Shown: positions 24,190 to 36,238, counted from the first letter of the stretch. The stretch: DNA of 64,000 nucleotides from Deinandra increscens subsp. villosa (GCA_039602395.1 JBCNJP010000007.1:119260957-119324956), one strand, 5' to 3'. Translations and numbers: made by a program. The notes: generated from the sequence alone by a model not told the origin.

Positions 24190-25040
24190 TTTGCTCTTTA
24201 AGTATATTACTCGCATGTATCCAATCTAAATAAGCTCCACCATCCAATGTACCTTTGAAGGTCATTTTCTAAACAATTTACGACAGAAGCAAGAAATTTT
24301 GTCCAGCTCTTTCTAATATACTAGCCACTCTCGATCACACTTCCTCATATTTGATAGAGTTCTAGCATACATCGCTATCGAAAAGTGTCTACCCAATTTA
24401 TCCTTGGGATAATTGATAATATTAGTGTAACATCCGGCCCCTCATACCACCAATATTGTCTACTTTGCCCACGAGGAGCTCACGGATTTGCTTTTGGTTG
24501 CCCTGGTGAAAATCTTCCAAGGAGGTTACCCATCCCTAGATTGCTGCCACTCGAGAATGCTTAACTGTGAGATTCTTCTCTCATCCACATTTTAAGTGCC
24601 CAAAACGCGTTGGTGATATTTGAGGCAACACATTCCTTATGAACCGGGAATCTCTCATGTCCACGACCGATCTGGGATTTGCCTAGGTTATTACAACTGG
24701 TATCTCGTTTTTGACCTTTCTCCACTAAAAGTTTTATCGCGTTAGAATTAAGTCCATCCCACCCTCTTGGATTAAATATATCATCCGGATTACTATCAAC
24801 ATTCTCTTCAACACTCTCTTGCTCTACCTCTTCGTGATCTTCAACTTGTTTTTCAACACTCTCTTGCTCAACATGTTTTTCAAGATTCTCTTGCTAAACA
24901 TGTTTCTTAACATTCTTTTGCTCATCAACATGTTGTTTATAGAATTACTTATCTAGTGTCTCAGTATGAGATTTTCTCATTTCTTCATCTAGTTTTTTCT
25001 TTTCACGCTTTTGAATACCGGATAAGTGTTTAGAAGACAT
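24190..25040 (-). pseudogene. hAT transposase relic (ZMYM1/TTF-type), split by a solo LTR
   Basis: The minus strand from ATG 25040 reads a basic start (S-S-K-H-L-S-G-I-Q-K-R-E-K-K-K), an acidic repeat-rich stretch, then F-N-P-R-G-W-D, N-A-I-K-L-L-V-E-K-G and K-R-D. After the inserted LTR it resumes as P-K-D-K-L-G-R-H-F-S, C-D-R-E-W-L-V-Y, K-E-L-D-K and F-C-R-K-L-F. This order matches the TTF zinc-finger N-terminus of plant hAT-family transposases annotated as zinc-finger MYM-type protein 1-like. Several in-frame stops and a frameshift near 24280 show decay. The catalytic and dimerisation regions are missing. Confidence 0.75.
24426..24695 (-). mobile_element. Cassandra-like TRIM solo LTR carrying a 5S-like promoter
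   Basis: A 270-base TG...CA unit starts TGTAACATCCGGCCCC. It contains the reverse complement of a 5S rRNA-like core: GGAGGTTACCCATCC, then a degenerate middle, then ATGCTTAACTGTGAG. Cassandra elements are terminal-repeat retrotransposons in miniature whose LTRs carry a 5S-derived RNA polymerase III promoter. The matching ATATTGTC and GAGCTCACGG words support that family. It interrupts the hAT transposase frame. I could not confirm a 5-base target duplication. Confidence 0.7.
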
Positions 25041-25569
25041 AATTTCTTAAAATTAAATCTTAATTTGAATACATCACATTCTAATAACTCAATTTCTAAT
25101 CAAATGAATACTCAAATGATAAGTCATTTAGTGAATTATAAAGTACGAACTAGAGTTGTTAGACAAACCTATTGATTTCATACTTAAATGTTTAACGCCA
25201 ATTGCCAAAAGTTCGTAAACTTGAATCAAACCTCACACGCCCAAAGGTTCCTATATTTGGATAATCGAAATTCAAAAATAAAAAAATCAATAATCTAGTT
25301 AAAGGGGTGTAGATTGCATAGGGTTCAAATTCCTGGTGTTGTTCGTGGAGAAAAATATTTTTCAAAAAGATAAAAGTTAAAAGGGTGTAACTATGTATTT
25401 TTTTTTGAACGACAAACATCATCAACACCCGGTTATCTGGGTTTACATCTGGCAAACATTTTACCCACGGCACCCGCGAAGCGTTGACCGTGTAGATAAC
25501 GGAAACCATCCGTCTAAACCGCCCCTGAAAAAATCCACCACCAACCGCATCCATGAAGGATCAAACCCA

Positions 25570-26109
25570 ATGAAGCTCGAGACCACTGCCGCCGCCGCTA
25601 GAGCCGTTGAGGAGCGGGCCGCCACCGCCGCGGCACGTGCCGCCGTTGTCGTCGACATTTTCGGCGAGGACCACCGCGAGGTGGTTCTCGCTTTACCCGT
25701 GCCACCGAGGCCCATGTTTGAGCCCTTGCGTGCCGCCATGGTCGAATCGGGTGAAAACCCTAAGTGGCCGGCGCCATTGTATGCCACCGTCGTTACGCCA
25801 CTTCCTCCGCCGCCTCCACGTGCGACGGACGAAATCGTTTCTACGACGGTTTCGTCGTCAAGCACGGCGGAGCCATTCGATTGGAATGCTATAATGCATA
25901 GCATGGTTTCGTTACCGCCACCACCGCCGGTTCATGAGATGAACCCGCACGTGGTGCCTGAGGCCCCGTCTTCAAAGTCGGTTGAAGACTTTACTCGCCG
26001 GTTCGAGTCGGGCGTTACCGTTGATCCTAGCGCCAGTTCGTCGAACCCCGGTGTCTCGAACGGTTGTTCGGACTCCGCCAAGGTATATCTAAATTGTTTA
26101 GATAATTAA
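25570..26109 (+). CDS. GC-rich Ala/Pro-rich open frame, unknown
   Basis: A frame of about 180 codons in a sharply GC-rich island within AT-rich DNA. It has an Ala-rich start, V-V-V-D-I-F-G-E-D-H, poly-Pro tracts, and a mixed C-terminal half. A possible splice donor AAG|GTATAT lies at 26083, after which the frame soon stops. The composition resembles a first exon or a gag-like leader. An upstream in-frame extension to 25393 is possible but less gene-like. I do not recognise the family. From 26110 to 26600 I see nothing clear. Confidence 0.35.
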   Translation: MKLETTAAAARAVEERAATAAARAAVVVDIFGEDHREVVLALPVPPRPMFEPLRAAMVESGENPKWPAPLYATVVTPLPPPPPRATDEIVSTTVSSSSTAEPFDWNAIMHSMVSLPPPPPVHEMNPHVVPEAPSSKSVEDFTRRFESGVTVDPSASSSNPGVSNGCSDSAKVYLNCLDN

Positions 26110-26608
26110 ATTAATTATTTAATTTATTTGTGTATTTACGCGTACACGGTGATCATATCCTGTCTACGGTTTTACTAAAATTCGTGTAGTAAAACTTATT
26201 TCCGCTGCGTAATTAATTCTGATTAATCGTATATTTAGTCGGTAAATTATTAAAACGGGTAACCCGGATACCCACTGTAAAACCCAACAGACACAACTCC
26301 TAGAGAGGTCTCAAATGCCAAACCACTCTCTTCCTAATGTCCAATTGTGAGGTTTGAACAAGATGATGATGAAAACATAATCTATATCTATAGGGCAGAT
26401 GTAACCTTCACCAAACATCTGACACTAATTGAAAGTGATTGGTCCAGAAGAGAAATCCAATAGATTGTTGCCCTTATGATAAAGAGATTCAGTGTATGAA
26501 GTTTTGCTGAAATGGTGAAGATGATGGTGAGATATGTATATATGTATGTCCTAGTAGTGTTTTAGCACTAAGTCTTGATTTCTGCACAAAGTTTTTGGTA
26601 GCACCATC

Positions 26609-27311
26609 TTAGGGGGAGATTGTTGGGAATAGTTTATTCCAAAGCTGCAAAATTCTCTAAGTATGAAGTTTCTGACAGAAGTGAAGTTCCAGAAGAACTT
26701 CCAAGGTAAGTTATTCCGGAAGATCAACTTATCCCAGAAGGAACACTTATTCCGGAAGATCAACTTATCCCAGAAGGTGCTCAATTTATCTCGGAAGCAG
26801 AAGTTATCCCGGAAGAATAGTTTCCGAGTTAACTGAAGTTCTTCCGGAGCAATAGTTATCCCGGATTGATTGACTTTTGCTACACAAGTCCCGGAGTCTG
26901 TCAGAAACACTATTCCTGCAGTTTCATCAGCTTCCATACCTTCAATTGTATAAGAAAGCATGGCGAAAGGACGAACGCAGTTACCAAACTTAGTAGATAT
27001 CAGATTTAGTATGATTACTTGTACTCAACGGTGTAGATGATCTCAAAGGAAATCAAGGGTAGCTCTTGATTTCCTCCTAGCACTATATATATTGTACTTA
27101 GTTCCTTGTATTGTCAATCCACTTCTTTGCATTTTAACTGTTAACATTGAAGCTAATACAATAGTAGTGCTTGGTTTATTCCTTGTTTACATTACTTACT
27201 TCGTTACCTACTTGCAAACGGTGAGAGTTAGTGAAAGATAAGATTAACTTGATTCCGCCTTTTTAATCTTAAAACAAGTAATCTTGCAAGGTTATAAGAG
27301 AGTAATAACCA
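26609..27311 (+). mobile_element. Probable Copia 3' end (polypurine tract and LTR remnant)
   Basis: AGGGGGAGAT (26611-26620) followed at once by TGTTGGGAATAG (26621) is the standard polypurine tract and LTR start of plant Copia elements. The LTR body contains short repeats of TTATTCCGGAAGATC (26712-26770) and a TATA-like CTATATATATTGTAC near 27082. The right limit is uncertain and no coding domain is left upstream. Confidence 0.45.
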
Positions 27312-27399
27312 CGATCCAATAAAAATCATAATTTTAATCATTTTCATATCTCTAACCAAACAAGCATATTAACAAAAACTAATTGAAGACTTTTGATAA

Positions 27400-28418
27400 G
27401 CTTACCTAATGATGCTTACTGCAGAAATGGCCTTCCAACACCTCTTGAGCAGATCGAATTTCACTGATAAACTTCTGAGAACTATTTTGGGTTTTCTGGA
27501 GATGATTTCGTGAACTGGTGATTGATTCAGACGAATTGGATGGGCTATTTATAGGTAAAAGGTGCGGAATCTGGTCATGACACAAGAGGTGATGAGTATT
27601 GATCGAAATTGGATACGTATAACTCGAATTCGGCACCTAAACAATGATTAACGTAAAACTGTTGTTGCACATGGGTCGTTGCGAACCGCAACGTGAAGAA
27701 GGAGGTGAGGCTCGCGGTCCGCGAGCCGTCACTCTTGACCAGATTTTTAGATTTTACACTTTTAGTCCCTCTAACTCTGTTTTGCGTGATTATAACCCTT
27801 AAACTTTTATAATTAAATGCCTTTGTAAACCCTATAATTATATAATACGTTTACATTACGTATTATTGAAAATACTAACGTTTCGACTATAGAAAAATAC
27901 ACATTCATAATATAATCAAATATCATTTCTTGATTTTATTTATAATGAATATTTACAGTAAACATTTATAATATCACAAAATTATTAAAGTCATTTCGAA
28001 TAGTTAAACTAGTTGATTTTGGTTAATATCATTTAACAATACCGGTTATCAATTTCACCATTTTTCACACCGAATCACGCGGTTGTTCTTTATAATGGTC
28101 AGAACCTTATTAATCAAGCATCTAGCAATTTCTAAGACTCCAAATTCGTATTGATGATTTCTCTATCATCTCGGTTGATGTATGGGTGTTTATTCCAGGG
28201 TTGCGTTCCAGTCACGCATGTGAACTTTTTTGCTTCGCTATAACTTGGATTAGAGATCTGCTTTCGCCTAAGACCCTTATTTCTCATCATTTAATAAGGT
28301 TCACTTCTTGACATCTCGTTTAATGTCAGGTCAAGTATTTGGCTGAGGCTTCGGTTAATTATATCCTTTGCATATTTTTAGTAATACCTATGAATGTGTG
28401 AAATTTCGGGATGTTACA
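27400..28418 (-). mobile_element. Possible Gypsy-type solo LTR
   Basis: Read on the minus strand, the region opens with TGTAACATCCCG (28418) and carries a TATA-like CTATAAATAGCCC near 27545 upstream of a transcribed-looking stretch, as in many Gypsy LTRs. No primer site, polypurine tract or target duplication was found, so this is tentative. From 28420 to 28870 I see no gene. Confidence 0.3.
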
Positions 28419-28870
28419 CAACTCATCAACCCTGCACAACAGGCCGGGTGAAACCATAACCAATAGTCTAAGGCTTCGTAAGCAAATTATGATCCATTTG
28501 AGATTTATTACTCCGGTTTTTAAAAAAGATGGAGCAAAGTTTAATCTATGGCTCCGTATTTTCAATTCTTGTGCAAATACGAATTTACTTTGATATAATA
28601 CTCGAAACAAACCTCAAAGCATGTGTCGGTTTCCAACACCACTTAGAATCTTGATAAAAAAAGTTAAGGTATCGTTTTTGTATTTAAATTGTTTAATAAG
28701 AAGACGCCTTTGAATATCTTAAAATTATATCAGCGTAGGCTTTAAGCGGGATCCATTTCAACTATAGGATCTTAAAATTATACGAACTAAGAAGGCATTT
28801 TTGAATATCTTTTTAGTAGCACATTTTTCAGAAAGAGAACGTGGAATTAATTCAAAAAAAATGTTGCAAA

Positions 28871-29613
28871 TCTATCTATCTATATCTATATAATAAATAT
28901 GAGTTTTTAAAGTTCATGTGACATAATTTTAGGTGTGCCACATTAGATTTGGCTTACTTGTCAATTCCTCATAATTTAGAATTAAAAAATTACACTAAAT
29001 GAATTCTTTCCATAAAAAATTATCCATATTTTTGTTTACAATACCACAAAACTATTATTCACCATATCTCCTTTATTTCTTAACAAAAATTTGATCCGTA
29101 AATTGCTTTGGATTCGTGACATGAAACCTAATAAAACTAGATCCATATTGCTTAGGTTTTGATCAACGAATCGGAAGTTTATTCTAAGACTTTCATTGAT
29201 TCCAACAGATAAGCGGATTGCTTTCAGGTTTCAAAAAAAGACAATTTATCGGTTTTTATTTTTTGCAATGACCATAAAAAAAGCTAAGGTCAATCCCTGT
29301 CTAGAGTTTGACTGTTTTTAGAGAACCCCGGTATTCTTATATGGTCAGCTGTACGTTGTTCTATTAAGAGTGAAAAGCAAAAAGGGTCTTAGAATCTTAA
29401 TTTTAGATAAAGATGGTCACTAGACGAATGTTACAAAAAACATTGTATTCAAATCTTTTTTTTAAACTTGTAAATTTAATATTATTGAATATTTATCGGC
29501 TTTTAGCTTTATGTATTATTCAGTTCATTTTTTTTTCAATTTAGGTTCATCTTTTATTTCGCATAATTCTTTTTATATCATAGCCTCGGGTATCTACTCG
29601 GGTCACTGACTAG
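28871..29613 (+). mobile_element. Probable non-autonomous Helitron
   Basis: Begins TCTATCTATCTATATC after an A and ends ...CACTGACTAG followed by T, with CGGG-rich words just before the end. Length (743) is close to that of the minus-strand Helitron at 12375-13122. The 3' hairpin is degenerate, which lowers confidence. Confidence 0.4.
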
Positions 29614-29866
29614 TTTCTCTTTAAAGGAAATCTAATTCATAAGTATTTTTTAATTTAACTAAAAACTAAAATGGAAAAAGAAAATTAAAACTTGTCGTAT
29701 TTCCTCACTTACAAAAACATATTTTTAGTTACTTGTTAAGTTAAAAAACATTTCTATAAAACGATGTTAAATTAAACACCCTTTTTGTAAAACAATTTAA
29801 ATTGTATTTTAGAAAAACAAAAAAAAATGTTTTATAAAAAAATAAAATTAAACGTTTTAGAATTTT

Positions 29867-30492
29867 GAGTAAATTACATATTTTGTCCTTTAACTTTACC
29901 CGTTTTGCAACTTTTGCCCTTTATCTTTTTTTGTTACACTCCCTGTCCTTTAACTTTTTTATTCTTTCACCTTTTGTCCTTTTTAACGGATTCCGTTAAA
30001 ATCCACCGTTAAATCAAGGGTATTTTTGTCTTTTTACTTTTTAAGGTAGAAAACATTACATATTTTGTCCTTTAACTTTGTCTGTTTTGCAATTCTTATC
30101 CTTTATCGTTTTTTGTTACATTCTTTGTCCTTTAACTTTTTAATTCTTTCATCTTTTGTCTTTTTAACAGATTCTATTAAAATTTTTATCGTTAAGTCAA
30201 GGATATTATTGTCTTTTTACTTTTAAAAGGTATTCATTATACTTAAATAAAGAGGAATTGTGTGTTATGTAAATCTGTAAATTTTTTCATTTATCACCCC
30301 ACCCCCACCCTAACCTTAAACCATCACCGGTGAAAACCTCACCCCCACTGTCGGTCGGCCGGCGACCTCCCATCGAACACTGTCGGGTGATTGCTACAAG
30401 CACTCTCGAGAAGGAAAAAGATCCATAGAAAAAGATAAAGGACAAAAGTTGCAAAACAGGTAAAGTTAAAGAACAAAATATGTAATTTACTC
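29867..30492. mobile_element. Small MULE carrying a piece of the neighbouring gene
   Basis: Terminal repeats of about 60 bases start GAGTAAATTACATATTTTG on both ends. The 9-base target duplication TAGAATTTT is at 29858-29866 and 30493-30501. The left terminal region is partly repeated internally at about 30054. Next to the right terminal repeat (about 30386-30434) lies a 49-base match to the first coding exon of E2-like copy B, only about 150 bases downstream. Confidence 0.85.
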
Positions 30493-30642
30493 TAGAATTT
30501 TTTAAAAAGCTTTATGTAAACATCTCAAAACTCCAGAATTAGAGGGATCTTTACTTATTTTTCAAAAAGTCGGTTTAATTAATCGGATCTGGATCGAGAA
30601 ACCCTATAAACATCTCAAAACCCTAGAATTAGATAACTCTGC

Positions 30643-33600
30643 ATGGCGGGTGATTGCTACAAGCACTCTCGAGAAGGAAAAAGATCCATAGAAAATCAAA
30701 ATCCTCAAAGAATGCAAGAACTCGGAGGGTCCTCGTCTGGTTCCCGGACACGATCTCCTCCTAGGTAATTTTGAAATTCGAAATTAGGGTTTATATATAC
30801 TTTTTCATACATTATAATAATAATCATCACAACATCGACATATATACTAATGTATATCTCGTTATGTTAGCGATTAGGGTTAGATTATGCAACTACAACC
30901 AGAAATTGAAAACTATGGATTAAATGATATGTTTTTGTTTAACTGGTTTCATCTTCTTTGTTGTTTGAACTTTCTAATGTTATATAGGATAAAGGCCTTG
31001 CCCACTGTTACTTATTCAGAGGAGTACTGCAGTCCATTAAAAAAACGTGTCAAAAATGTGGAAACTGTAATCAAGGAAGCTTCAAAACCTGATGTAATTT
31101 ATACTCAAGAGCAAGAAAAAATCATGTTGGGTGACCCCGAAGAAACCTCCGTGGATGTGTATGATGTTGATCTCAAACTTGTTACCTTTCTAAATTTTAA
31201 TATTACATATTATGACTGTTGCTCAACTGCAATAATGTATTTGGTAAAATATGATGCTCGTTTTGATTTTCAAATGATTTACTTAGATGAGATATGATAT
31301 ATGCACAGTTTCTGTTAATTAAACCAAACCAATTGCCATATGTATACTCTTGATGGTGTTTATGAGAACTGCATATTTACTCGGCCACTAAATGATATTT
31401 TGCAGGCAGAAAACGACCGGTCCTCCTACTAAATACTACTGCAAGTGTACAACTGCTCAAAAGCCGTTCTGCGGTGAGGTCTAGATACCATCTATTTTCA
31501 TAGAGCTGCAGATTGTTTGTATTTTTTGAACAATTTTGTCATTCCTCTACCAGAATGTGCTAACTGCCCACAAGACGTGATGTTCTACATATGTTTGATG
31601 AACCCTCTCCAAGATCCCAAGACTTCATCAGCTGCTAATTGGGATGAAGAACTCAATGCTGTAGCTGACAAAATGTGTAAGGTATTCTAAGTTTTCTTCT
31701 GTTTTCCCTTCCATGTTTCAAATGTGTAAGATGTTGTCAATTTCTGGTAGGCTATTATGGATTACATCTTCCCTGCTGCTACGGAGCTTTTTCGTACCGA
31801 TTTGTTGCCTCACTATATAAAGAAACCTGTTCTTGATACTCAAGGCAACTGCTCTCAGTTTCTGGCATTCTCCCAACAGTATAAATCCAAGTTCGACAAG
31901 TTTATGGAGAGGTATTCAAGAGTTGGTATTTACCCTAAGAAAGATGTGTTACCTGACCCGGTTGCTGAAAAATGTCCAATTGCAATGCTTCATAATGAAG
32001 ATGTTCTCAAAATGTATAAAAACTTTAAGAGGTTTGATACCGTCAAAGACTATTCAGATCATCTTTTTTCTACCAAACCTATGGAGCAGGCAAGTGTGTA
32101 GCCGTACGTAGTTATTGGATTGTTAAGTTTAAAATCATGGGTAATAATAATTTTATTATTATGTTTGATATATTTCAGACAACAGAAGGCTGGGCTAAAA
32201 ATATGCGTGAACAGTGGAGGATTCTTGAAGAAAACTTGCCTGGTATGTATGTCAACTTATTAGGAATAGTGTTGAATAGATCTTTTATTTATTTTATACT
32301 TAATCTTCATACTTTGTGCAAAACTGCAAACACAATATTCTTTTAATTGGGTACAGAGACAATATTTGTGAGGGTTTATGAAGGGAGGATGGATCTTCTA
32401 AGAGCTCTGATTATTGGACCAAAGGGGACTCCATATCATGATGGTCTCTTCTTCTTTGATGTGTATTTCCCAAGCAACTTCCCTTTTAATAAGCCTGTAT
32501 GTACCCTTTTTTGTTCTTGATCTATGTATAAATGCGTATTCATTCGGTGAATGGTGTGTTATTATTATGTTTTTTTTTTCTTAAGCTTGTGCGCTATCAC
32601 TCTGGTGGTTTTGGTATCAATCCACATATGTTCGAGGGTGGTGAGGTGCGCCTCAACATTTTCGGAGAACACTTGTCAGATTACGCATCACTCTGGCCGT
32701 CTTGGAACACAACTATCCTCCAACTTCTGGTCTCCATACAAGATCGGGTTTTGAACGCAGACCCTTTGTTCCACCAACCTGTATCTCAAGATTTTGGACC
32801 CTCTGTGGTTGCAGAATACCTTTCTTTACTATACAACGAGGACATCTTGATCAAATCACTCAAAACAATGATGCATATCATGAACAAACCACCCAAGGTA
32901 AGGTTTTGTATTTTTGTTCCTACTTGTCTAGTATTGTGTATGGGTTAACTAATGAAATGTTGTGGTTGATGAATGGTGCAGAACTTTGAGGCTTTTGTAG
33001 TTGGGCATTTTTGCAACCGGCAGAGTGATATCCTATTGGCTTGTAAAGCGTATATGGAGGGCTTGCAAGTCGGGGGTGGTGTGGGTAACAAGGACAGCTG
33101 CTGCTCAATTGAGTTCCGGAAGAATGTTGATTCATGCATCTGGCAACTTCTACGTTGTTTTGAGAGAAACATCGGATTGACCAAACCTGACCTCATCCTG
33201 GAACTAATTAGATCAACACCCCCTGTGAGTTTTGTCTTACTCCCATGGTTATATCTGCCTGCTAATAAATTAGGTTTACATTTGTGCTTGACTGATTAAT
33301 ATTGTTTTTGTTTTGAATTCTTAAAGTTATCAACTTTGTTTCTTTGATTTCTCAAAGTTGTTCTTGGTTTTCCAGCAAAATTTATGGGATCAGTGGGGAT
33401 TGAGATCAAGCAAGGGGATAGTAGTTTATAAACAAACCCAATGGTGATTGCAGATAATCATGTGCAAATACTTGTAACTGGCAAAAAACTTTGATAAAAA
33501 AAAAATGTTTGCATAAAGTTTATTAGAACTAAGTGATGTTATCTTGTATAGTTGTGTTTCTAATAAACTCTATAAGCAAATTTTATTTTTTTTAATTTTT

Positions 33601-33762
33601 CTTTTTATCATGTCACATTAGTTAGTTCTAATAGAGAGTTTATTTGCTTGAATTTAACATGAGACATTACTTTAGGGTTTAGGGTTGGATGATATTTGTG
33701 CCTGTATTTGTTAATTGTGTTTTGTGTGGTTATTTCAGGATCAAATTGTCCTTAATGAATGA
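30643..33762 (+). CDS. E2-like gene copy B, intact 10-exon model, no catalytic cysteine
   Basis: Exons: 30643-30764, 30988-31158, 31406-31473, 31554-31681, 31751-32089, 32179-32242, 32357-32496, 32586-32897, 32982-33224, 33739-33762. Phases agree at every junction and give 536 residues. All introns are GT-AG except the fifth, which starts CAG|GCAAGT (a GC-AG intron). The exon 2 end was chosen by phase and is the weakest call. The protein has a Cys cluster C-X-C-X7-C-X2-C-X2-C around residues 110-130, a K-S-K-F-D-K-F-M-E-R-Y module, then an E2 fold from about residue 280 with P-Y-H-D-G-L-F-F-F-D and R-Y-H-S-G-G, and a family C-terminal tail. This matches the large plant E2s of the PHO2/UBC23-25 type. 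The active-site Cys position is Arg (residue 366, CGC 32649-32651). By family knowledge such a protein could not form a ubiquitin thioester; it may be a regulatory pseudo-E2. Confidence 0.8.
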
Positions 33763-34327
33763 GGGAAGCAAAAAGGTACAAGCTTTTTTTGTATTTTTCT
33801 TCCATGTGTTATTATTTGTGCTTATGTATCTTGTTTAGTTTTATAAGCGATTTTACATCTATTTGTGCTCGACTGTTGCAGACATAGCTGGATGCTCCGA
33901 ATTCTTCAATATAAGAAGTTGTCAACTTTGAGTTGTTCTTGGTTTTCAATCTATTTGGTGCAGATTGTGAATGGTTGGTTGTTTCTGAGAGGAAGGGAAA
34001 CTTGATTCTTTATTTTGGTTTATGATATCTGCAAATGTTGGCTTATGCCTCAATTTACTCGCAAAGAAAATTATGGTATGTTTCTTACATAATTCACCCC
34101 ACACATTTAATCTGTCAATGAGCCTTTGAGATCAAGCGAGGGGGTACGTTTGGAACTGGTTCAAGAAACTACACTCAAGTTTATAAACAAAATTAACCAA
34201 TGATTGAAGCATGTAGTCGGTATTCAGAGAATGTCAAACGCAAGATTGATTTTGTGGTAATCCCTCTCCACGAGACCACGATCTATTGTATTGAATAATG
34301 CAACTACAACTAAAACAGATAAACTCA

Positions 34328-34665
34328 CATAAGAAAAATAAACTGGAATTTTCCTTCACAATGGTTTGCTTGACCCATTTGGTATCCTTGCAGAAACATA
34401 CAAGAGTTGTACTTTAACCTTCTTACAGTTTCAGCACACAAGACCCTTTAATATCATATCTTAATTATTGAGATAACCATGGCCTTTGACCCTAGTCATG
34501 GTTTGGTTTTTTATAATTTCAGTAATGAATTGTTAATGATTCTGCTGTTGAACCCTGAATATTATAGATAAACTGGAATTTTCCTTCACAATGCTTTACT
34601 TGACACATTTGGTATCCATGCGGCAGCAAACAAGAGCTGTACTTAATTAACCTTCTACTTACAAT
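34328..34665. repeat. Direct repeat of about 100 bp
   Basis: TAAACTGGAATTTTCCTTCA starts both copies, at about 34328-34434 and 34567-34665. They lie in the 3' flank of copy B. The rest of 33763-35040 has no gene that I can see. Confidence 0.8.
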
Positions 34666-35039
34666 TCCAACTCATGACCTCCATTTAACAATGATAAACC
34701 CAAAACTATTCTAAGCTTGCATCTATTCATAAAGATGGATTTATGTGTTAATGTTTATTGTGTAAAAAATCGTAAACAACTCAACCTTTCTGATGATTTT
34801 AGGCAACGTCGTCCCACAAATGATTTTTCGAGACATTGATATTTAAAAAATCATTTTCAAAAACTTTTCCCTATTTATTTATTTATTTATTTTATATTTC
34901 TAACTTTTTAAACGCTTATGGGTTTATCTATTTTTTTAAAGGGAAAACATCAAATTATTCATTTTGACCGACTTTTTGTCAATTGTAACCCAGTATCGAT
35001 CAATTAAAGAGGCAACATTGTTGAGAGTAACATTGTTGA

Positions 35040-36035
35040 TGGACTTTTGATAATCAATGAAGTTGTGTCGTGGTTGAAGAAGTCCAAGCGGCAAGGGCTA
35101 TTTTTTAAGGTGGATTTTTGAAAGACTCGTTAGAATGGAGCTTTCTGGATTTGATTCTGCAAGGGCTATTCTTTAAGGTGGATTTTCGGAAGGTGTATGA
35201 CTCGTTAGAATGGAGCTTTCTGGATTTGATTATTGACCAGAAGATGTTTCAAGAGAAATGGCGAATTTGGGTTGGAGGGATTCTTTCGTCCGCTTGGGCC
35301 TCGGTGTTGGTCAATGGATCCCCAACGAAAGAATTCCAATGCCGGAGATCATTGAGACAAGGTGAGCCGTTGTCGTCATATTGGTTTGTTGTTGCCATGG
35401 AGGCGTTCGATTGGATGCTTTATAAAAAGGTGAGTTCGATGGGTATCATTGATGGTATTAGGCTCCCCAATGGTGGCCCTTTGTTGACGCATCTGTTCTT
35501 CGCCGATGATGCGATAATTATGTGGGGATTGGTGTGACTTTAATGCTTATAATTTGGTCCGGCCGGGTCCTTCGTTGTTTCTTTTTTGTCTTAGGGCTCA
35601 AGGTTAATTTCCACGAGAGTGTTTTGTATAGCGTTAATGTTGTGCAACAGGAGGTGAAAAGAATGGCTGATATAATGAAGTGTATGGATGGAGTTCTCCC
35701 TTTTGATTATCTGGGTATGATAGTAGGAGCAAATATGAACCGGAGGCAATATTGGCAGCGGATTATGAAATTTTCTGAAAGGCGGAGACTTTATCAATGG
35801 CTGGTCAAGTTATTCTTGTCAAGAGTGTCTTTGACAGTTTGCTGACATATTTTTTCACATTATATAAAGCCCCTAAAAATGTTACATATAGATATGTTTG
35901 TTGAGTTTGAGGTGCCGGTTCCATTGAGGTGGGGTGGGGGACCAAAAGAAAAGCCATTGGGTTAGACGGGAAGATTTGTGTAAACCGAAAGGAGAAGGTG
36001 GATTGGGGTTGTACAATCTTAAGGACTTTTACATA
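35040..36035 (+). pseudogene. LINE reverse transcriptase relic
   Basis: The frame from about 35158 encodes a LINE reverse transcriptase stretch: V-D-F-R-K-V-Y-D-S, V-L-V-N-G-S-P-T-K-E-F, R-Q-G-E-P-L-S and F-A-D-D-A (catalytic YADD-equivalent) near 35505. A frameshift near 35530 leads to G-L-K-V-N and Y-L-G. The end (35940-36025) decodes as C-K-P-K-G-E-G-G-L-G-L-Y-N. An internal tandem duplication at about 35092-35228 repeats T-R-L-E-W-type sequence. No 5' end, endonuclease or target duplication was found, so it is a dead fragment. Confidence 0.8.
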
Positions 36036-36238
36036 AGCCTTCAACTCGTCTAAGAGTTCACCTGAACCGAATCCGCCACTGTTAAACTCAGCTTGCCCGC
36101 GTCTTTTTAAATGTTTACGCTTCCATTGAGCTATAACCGGTCTTTTCCTTTCAATAGGAGGGTCAAGCATAACACAAACACGATCACAATATAAAAGCTT
36201 CATCAAAGAACAATAAACAATTAGAGAGTATAAATAAA

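Noticed and set aside
24500..24600. Functional 5S rRNA gene
   Set aside because: Only the core is similar, it is degenerate, and it lies inside a TG...CA unit consistent with a Cassandra LTR.
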